Below are positions 60,125 to 64,000 of a stretch of DNA of 64,000 nt, one piece after another. Source of the stretch: Mycolicibacterium chlorophenolicum (lineage in GTDB: Bacteria; Actinomycetota; Actinomycetes; Mycobacteriales; Mycobacteriaceae); the NCBI RefSeq assembly GCF_001044235.1, contig NZ_JYNL01000064.1:1-64000 (forward strand). Reading direction: 5' to 3'. Below the pieces are notes generated by a model, which had not been told where the DNA came from, made no database searches, and saw only the letters and a program-made list of their open reading frames with translations. Numbering within the stretch: position 1 is the first letter of the stretch; each line of letters begins with the position of its first letter. The translations under genes were made by a program, and so were the position numbers.

Positions 60125-60775
60125 TTACTGGCCGAGCGTGTTCTGCATCGCCCCGGCCAGCACGTTGACCGCGGGGCCGCCGTTGCCCGACTGACACACC
60201 TTGGCCTGCAGCAGCACGTTCTCCCGCAGCCGGGTCGTGACGAAGCAGCGCCGGTCGGTGCCGGCCTCCTGCTTGACCCAGTCGGCGTCGGCGGCACCGG
60301 CGGGACCACCGGTGAACGACCACACCTGCGTGGTGAAGTCCTCCAGGTGCATCGCGGTGGTCTGCCCGCTGCAGCCGACGGTCCGATCCACCACGCGGCG
60401 GTAGGCACGCCCGGCCGCCTCCGGCGTCGCGAACACCCCGACGGCCTGCTTGACCAGGTGGGTCGTGTCGGTCGGCGACTCCTGGGCGGTGGCGCCGTTG
60501 AACGCGGCCAGATCGGGGTCGAGGTAGACCTCGGGCAGCCCGATGTCGGCCCAGTTGTTGCAGATCGGGTTGTCCACGTAATAGGCCTGGAACGGCTCGG
60601 AGAACGTCGACTCGAACCCCAGCCGCGTTCCGACGATGTTGCCCACCGAGCCCTTGTTCAGCACGGCGTAGTTGACCACTCCGGGATCGGAGGGCCGCGC
60701 TGCCGCGGGCACGGCGAGGGCCAGTCCTGCGGCGGCGACACAACCCAGGGCGACGGCTTTCACCTGACCGATCAT
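60125..60775 (-). CDS. Secreted PknH-sensor-like protein (Rv3705c-like)
   Basis: A 216-residue exported protein. The signal peptide MIGQVKAVALGCVAAAGLAL ends at PAAA-RP. The mature part contains four cysteines (in NPICNNW, VGCSGQT, RRCFVTT and KVCQSGN), the pattern of the two-disulfide PknH extracellular sensor fold. No kinase domain is attached, so it is a free-standing sensor-type domain in the cell wall. It is in the same direction as the egt operon, after it in the M. tuberculosis order. The ligand is unknown. Confidence 0.87.
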   Translation of the reverse strand: MIGQVKAVALGCVAAAGLALAVPAAARPSDPGVVNYAVLNKGSVGNIVGTRLGFESTFSEPFQAYYVDNPICNNWADIGLPEVYLDPDLAAFNGATAQESPTDTTHLVKQAVGVFATPEAAGRAYRRVVDRTVGCSGQTTAMHLEDFTTQVWSFTGGPAGAADADWVKQEAGTDRRCFVTTRLRENVLLQAKVCQSGNGGPAVNVLAGAMQNTLGQ

Positions 60776-60792
60776 GCCAGCCGGTGCGGCGG

Positions 60793-61947
60793 TCAGTCCT
60801 CGGCGCGGCCTTCGCGCTCCGTCTGCAGCGCCGGGACCGCGTCGTCGCACGGGTCGGCGTGCCAGTCACCGAAAGGGTTTCCATACCCGGGCCATTCGTG
60901 GGGACGATCCATCTCCGCGTCGGTCAGCAGGGCGCCGGCCAGCACGTCCCGGATCTCGCGTGCCGTCGCACCACAGGTCAGCACCGCCAGGGAGGTGTGC
61001 CGATCGCCGTGGCGGTGGTTCCACATCAGCCCGGCCATCGCGCGTCGTTCCGGGTTGACGTAGGCGACCTCGCGAGCCGTCATGGCCGCCAACCACTTTC
61101 CCGCGTTGGTCACACGCAGTCCGCCTCCCGCGGACTCCAGCCACATCACCCGGTCGGGCCGGCCGGCCAGCCATAGCCGGCCGCGGCTGCGGACCACGCC
61201 GTCGAGCAGGACATCGAGTGCGTCGTGCAGGCGACCGGGATGGAACGGCCGCCGCGACGTGAACTCGACGAGTCCGACGCGGCCGTCCGAATCCAGTGGG
61301 GGTTGACCGCACAGCAGCGACGCGTGCGGGTCGTCGCTGCGACCCCGCCGCGCATCGGGTTCGAGGTGCGCCAGCGCGAGTTCGAGGCGATCGGTGCCGA
61401 CGGTGACACGGGCGCGCGGCGCCAGCCTGCGCACGACGGCGAGCGTCTCCGGATCCGGGATGGTCAGGACGGCCACATCGGCGAACTCGACCTGCCCGAC
61501 GACCACTTGGGCCACGGTGCGGCCATCGTGGAGCTCCTCTTCCCCGAGAGCCTGGGGCAACCAGGTGGCGCTGTCGACGGTGGCGACGACGGCCGACAGC
61601 GCGACGTCGCGCGCCACTGGCGAGCGGGTGATCGCGACCGCGACGGGTTCGGGCTCCATCCAGGGACCGAGCCGGACCACGATGCGGTCGACATCGGGCC
61701 GGCGGTGCAGGTCACCCAGGTGCTGAAGCAGATCCTTGCGCACGGTGCAGGAGACACAGCAATTCGTCAGCTCGAGGACCGTGTCCGCGACGACGGTGAT
61801 TCCCCGTTGCACGAGTGCGGTGGTGCAGTGCACGACGTGGCCGTCGAAGTGGTGCTGCACCAGCGCCGTACCCGGCCTGTCGAGCAATATCCGAGCAATG
61901 TCGTCGGTGTGGTGCTGGCCGGTCACGATCACGACGGGGGTGCGCAT
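60793..61947 (-). CDS. mrf: Mrf-type CobW-like protein (zinc-starvation ribosome factor)
   Basis: A 384-residue CobW/COG0523-like protein. The N-terminal sheet starts VVIVTGQHHTDDI, where the P-loop GxxGKT has been lost. The CobW metal motif appears as NCCVSCTVRKDLLQHL. The C-terminal domain includes VEFTSRRPFHPGRLHDAL and WNHRHGDRHTSLAVLTC. Family knowledge: such proteins beside the zinc-free ribosomal genes of mycobacteria (Mrf) recruit the hibernation factor Mpy when zinc is scarce. Divergent from rpmB2, with a Zur-type box 14 bases before its ATG 61947, so it should be derepressed with the ribosomal genes. Confidence 0.88.
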   Translation of the reverse strand: MRTPVVIVTGQHHTDDIARILLDRPGTALVQHHFDGHVVHCTTALVQRGITVVADTVLELTNCCVSCTVRKDLLQHLGDLHRRPDVDRIVVRLGPWMEPEPVAVAITRSPVARDVALSAVVATVDSATWLPQALGEEELHDGRTVAQVVVGQVEFADVAVLTIPDPETLAVVRRLAPRARVTVGTDRLELALAHLEPDARRGRSDDPHASLLCGQPPLDSDGRVGLVEFTSRRPFHPGRLHDALDVLLDGVVRSRGRLWLAGRPDRVMWLESAGGGLRVTNAGKWLAAMTAREVAYVNPERRAMAGLMWNHRHGDRHTSLAVLTCGATAREIRDVLAGALLTDAEMDRPHEWPGYGNPFGDWHADPCDDAVPALQTEREGRAED

Positions 61948-61960
61948 CGCCCTCCTTTAA

Positions 61961-61975
61961 TGGGAATGATTTTCA
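61961..61975. promoter_or_regulatory. Zur-type box (mrf side)
   Basis: TGGGAATGATTTTCA matches the palindromic TGAAAATNATTTTCA zinc-uptake-regulator box at all but two positions. It lies 14 bases from the mrf start. Confidence 0.75.
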
Positions 61976-62015
61976 ATAAGCGTGCGTTCACGCTACAGTT
62001 TCGACCGCAGCTTGT

Positions 62016-62030
62016 CGAAAATCATTTTCA
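62016..62030. promoter_or_regulatory. Zur-type box (ribosomal protein side)
   Basis: CGAAAATCATTTTCA is a near-perfect copy of the same box, 15 bases before rpmB2. It is followed directly by the ribosome site AAGGAGGG. Both boxes carry CAATAAG after the TTTT arm, so the pair is a duplicated site. Confidence 0.8.
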
Positions 62031-62045
62031 ATAAGGAGGGATCCG

Positions 62046-62282
62046 ATGTCCGCCCACTGCCAGGTCACCGGTCGCCGACCCGGCTTCGGCAACGCGGTGT
62101 CTCACTCGCACCGTCGAACCCGTCGCCGCTGGGATCCGAACATCCAGCGCAAGACGTACTACCTGCCCTCCGAGGGCCGACGGATCACGCTGCGCGTCAG
62201 CGCCAAAGGCATCAAGGTCATCGACCGCGACGGCATCGAGTCGGTGGTGGCGCGCCTGCGCCGGGAAGGGCGGAAGATCTGA
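62046..62282 (+). CDS. rpmB2: 50S ribosomal protein L28, zinc-free paralogue
   Basis: A 78-residue L28 (MSAHCQVTGRRPGFGNAVSHSHRRTRRRWDPN...). Only one Cys remains of the CxxC pairs of the zinc-binding form. It replaces the zinc-containing L28 in zinc-starved ribosomes and is the first gene of a four-gene overlapping operon under the Zur-type box. Confidence 0.95.
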   Translation: MSAHCQVTGRRPGFGNAVSHSHRRTRRRWDPNIQRKTYYLPSEGRRITLRVSAKGIKVIDRDGIESVVARLRREGRKI

Positions 62283-62446
62283 TGGCACGCAACGACATTC
62301 GCCCACTCGTGAAGCTGCGCTCGACCGCGGGCACCGGCTACACCTACATCACCCGCAAGAACAGGCGCAACGATCCCGATCGGATCGTGCTGCGCAAGTA
62401 CGACCCGGTCGTGCGTCGGCACGTCGACTTCCGCGAGGAGCGCTGA
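62282..62446 (+). CDS. rpmG2: 50S ribosomal protein L33, zinc-free paralogue
   Basis: A 54-residue L33 (MARNDIRPLVKLRSTAGTGY...YDPVVRRHVDFREER) with no cysteines at all, whereas zinc-type L33 has four. ATG 62282 shares one base with the rpmB2 stop (TGATG). Confidence 0.95.
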   Translation: MARNDIRPLVKLRSTAGTGYTYITRKNRRNDPDRIVLRKYDPVVRRHVDFREER

Positions 62447-62751
62447 TGGCGAAGAAATCGAAGGTGGTCGCCAACGAGCGGCGCCGCGAGACGGTCGCCC
62501 GCCACGCCGATCGCCGGGCCGCCCTCAAGGCGACCATCCGGTCCACCTCGTCCACCCCCGAGGAGAAGGCGGCCGCGCAACAGGCGCTCAACCGCCAGCC
62601 GCGCGACGCCAGCCCGGTGCGGGTGCGCAATCGCGACGCGGTCGACGGACGGCCGCGGGGGCATCTGCGCAAGTTCGGCCTGTCGCGGGTGCGGGTCCGC
62701 GAGTTGGCACACCGCGGTCAGCTGCCCGGCGTCCGGAAGTCGAGCTGGTGA
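62446..62751 (+). CDS. rpsN2: 30S ribosomal protein S14, zinc-free paralogue
   Basis: A 101-residue long-form S14 (MAKKSKVVANERRRETVARH...RPRGHLRKFGLSRVRVRELAHRG...GVRKSSW) without the CxxC-CxxC zinc knuckle. ATG 62446 overlaps the rpmG2 stop (TGATG). Confidence 0.95.
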   Translation: MAKKSKVVANERRRETVARHADRRAALKATIRSTSSTPEEKAAAQQALNRQPRDASPVRVRNRDAVDGRPRGHLRKFGLSRVRVRELAHRGQLPGVRKSSW

Positions 62752-62990
62752 AACGCGGCAGGCGGGACCCACTCGCCGCCCCCAAGAAGCGGCGAAACCT
62801 GTTGTCAGCGTTGGGGATCGAGCGCGTCGATTACAAGGACACCGCCACGCTGCGACAGTTCCTGTCCGAGCGCGGCAAGATCCGTTCCCGAGCGGTGACG
62901 GGGGTGACCGTCCAGCAGCAGCGACAGGTCTCCGCGGCGATCAAAACGGCCCGCGAAATGGCACTGCTCCCGTACCCCGGGCAGCGGTGA
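62748..62990 (+). CDS. rpsR2: 30S ribosomal protein S18, zinc-free paralogue
   Basis: An 80-residue S18 (KKRRNLLSALGIERVDYKDT...FLSERGKIRSRAVTGVTVQQQRQVSAAIKTARE). The cysteines of the zinc form are replaced by Leu, Ala and Val. GTG 62748 overlaps the rpsN2 stop (GTGA). It is the last gene of the Zur-controlled operon, ending before a long hairpin. Confidence 0.95.
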   Translation: MKRGRRDPLAAPKKRRNLLSALGIERVDYKDTATLRQFLSERGKIRSRAVTGVTVQQQRQVSAAIKTAREMALLPYPGQR

Positions 62991-63002
62991 TCGCGCGCCG
63001 AG

Positions 63003-63050
63003 TGCACGGTTTCTGACGGTCGTCTGCTGATCTCCGTCAGAAACCGTGCA
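63003..63050. terminator. 17-bp perfect hairpin, bidirectional terminator
   Basis: TGCACGGTTTCTGACGG (63003-63019) and its exact reverse complement (63034-63050) flank a 14-base loop, between the convergent rpsR2 and catalase genes. Confidence 0.7.
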
Positions 63051-63057
63051 TTCGCGG

Positions 63058-64000
63058 CTAGGAACCGGCGCCCCGCACGCCCTCCTCGACCTTCTTGCCG
63101 AGGTCGGGATCGACGTTGCGCCAGTACTCGAACACCCGCGACAACACCGGTTCCTTCACGCCGTCGGAGACATGTCCGACGATGTTGCTGACCAGCCGGT
63201 CGCGCGCCGCGTCGTCGAGCACCTCGCGCACCAGTGTGCCGGCCTGGCTCCAGTCGTCGTCCTCGGCGCGCAGTGCGTACGCCGAACGCACCATGTCCCC
63301 GTCGGAGGACCAGTGCACCTCCGACGCGCGGCGCGGATCGGCTTCCGGACCGCCCATGGAATTGGGCGCGTACACCGGGTCGGTCGCGTTGCGGATCCGC
63401 ATGGCCCCGTCCTTGGAGTAGGCCCGCACCTCCACCTTGGGCTCGTTGACCGGGATCTGCTTGTAGTTCACGCCGAGCCGGTGCCGATGCGCGTCGGCGT
63501 AGGAGAAGCCGCGCGCGAGCAGCATCTTGTCCGGCGACAGTCCGGTGCCGGGCACGATGTTGTTCGGCTCGAACGCGGCCTGCTCGATCTGCGCGTGGTA
63601 GTCGACGACGTTGCGGTTGAGCGTCATCTTTCCGACCTGCTGGAGCGGGTAGTCGCTGTGCGGCCACACCTTCGTCAGGTCGAACGGGTTGATGCGGTAG
63701 GTCTTCGCGTCCTCGAACGGCATGATCTGCACGTGCAGCGTCCAGGACGGGAAGTTGCCGTCCTCGATCGACGTGAACAGGTCGCGCTGGTGGTAGTCGC
63801 CGTCCTCGCCGGCGAGCCGGTCGCCGTCTTCCTGGGTGAGGAAATCGACGCCCTGATCGGTCTTGAAGTGGTACTTGACCCAGAACATCTCGTCGTCGGC
63901 GTTGAGCCAGCTGTAGGTGTGGCTGGAGTAGCCGTTCATGTGCCGCCACGTCTTCGGGATACCGCGGTCACCCATCAGCCAGGTGACCTGATGTGCCGAC
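63058..64000 (-). CDS. Haem catalase, 5' part outside the window
   Basis: The C-terminal 313 residues of a monofunctional clade 3-type catalase. Reading from the window edge: SAHQVTWLMGDRGIP, KTWRHMNGYSSHTYSW, and the haem-binding region LLARGFSYADAHRHRLGVNY with the axial Tyr. The N-terminal His-Asn active site lies beyond position 64000. The C-terminus (GTLVREVLDDAARDRLVSNIVGH...) is complete and shows the small-subunit form without the extra flavodoxin domain. It would detoxify hydrogen peroxide in the cytoplasm. It ends before a hairpin shared with the ribosomal operon. Confidence 0.95.
   Translation of the reverse strand, partial: SAHQVTWLMGDRGIPKTWRHMNGYSSHTYSWLNADDEMFWVKYHFKTDQGVDFLTQEDGDRLAGEDGDYHQRDLFTSIEDGNFPSWTLHVQIMPFEDAKTYRINPFDLTKVWPHSDYPLQQVGKMTLNRNVVDYHAQIEQAAFEPNNIVPGTGLSPDKMLLARGFSYADAHRHRLGVNYKQIPVNEPKVEVRAYSKDGAMRIRNATDPVYAPNSMGGPEADPRRASEVHWSSDGDMVRSAYALRAEDDDWSQAGTLVREVLDDAARDRLVSNIVGHVSDGVKEPVLSRVFEYWRNVDPDLGKKVEEGVRGAGS

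Overview
The window looks like the chromosome of a fast-growing mycobacterium (Mycolicibacterium-like). It is GC-rich, and genes follow one another with ATGA/GTGA/TGATG overlaps. Mycobacterial hallmarks are present: a complete ergothioneine operon, mycofactocin-linked genes, an F420-type oxidoreductase, zinc-free ribosomal proteins, and gene order matching M. tuberculosis Rv3689-Rv3705c with the M. smegmatis methanol-oxidation (mno) cluster placed inside it.

Region 1 (1-17.67 kb) is a visibly more AT-rich accessory island. Its right boundary is the 3' half of a tRNA-Pro gene (17627-17668), a typical attachment-site remnant. The cargo is mostly anti-phage or genome-defence type: a DUF262-DUF1524 nuclease with a C-terminal alkyltransferase-like domain; a type I restriction-modification operon hsdM-hsdS-hsdR that continues into an unknown gene and a small Xre regulator; an ApeA-like protein with a HEPN RNase motif; a cytosolic protein/membrane protein pair; and an orphan 414-residue protein. 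At the left edge an IS21-like end cuts into a DUF1023 hydrolase gene.

Region 2 (17.7-34.2 kb) is core chromosome: a VOC protein/TetR pair, an F420-dependent oxidoreductase, the MoxR2-type operon (PGY-repeat membrane protein, DUF4129, DUF4350, MoxR ATPase, DUF58), divergent SpoIIM-like and RDD membrane proteins, a DUF1772/AraC pair, a carotenoid oxygenase with a PadR regulator, a second autoregulated PadR, an aldo/keto reductase, and prfC.

Region 3 (34.2-54.7 kb) holds glpK, a methyltransferase, a large kinase-cyclase-ATPase fusion facing an EmbR-like regulator, and a glutamate-cysteine-ligase-like gene. It is followed by a mycofactocin/methanol module: mftD-like, mftM, two-component regulators, two iron-type alcohol dehydrogenases, and a MoxR/VWA pair with histidine-rich stretches. 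dctA follows.

Region 4 (54.7-64 kb) contains egtABCDE in one overlapping operon, a secreted PknH-sensor-like protein, a Zur-controlled divergent unit (mrf versus rpmB2-rpmG2-rpsN2-rpsR2), and the 3' part of a catalase gene running off the window.
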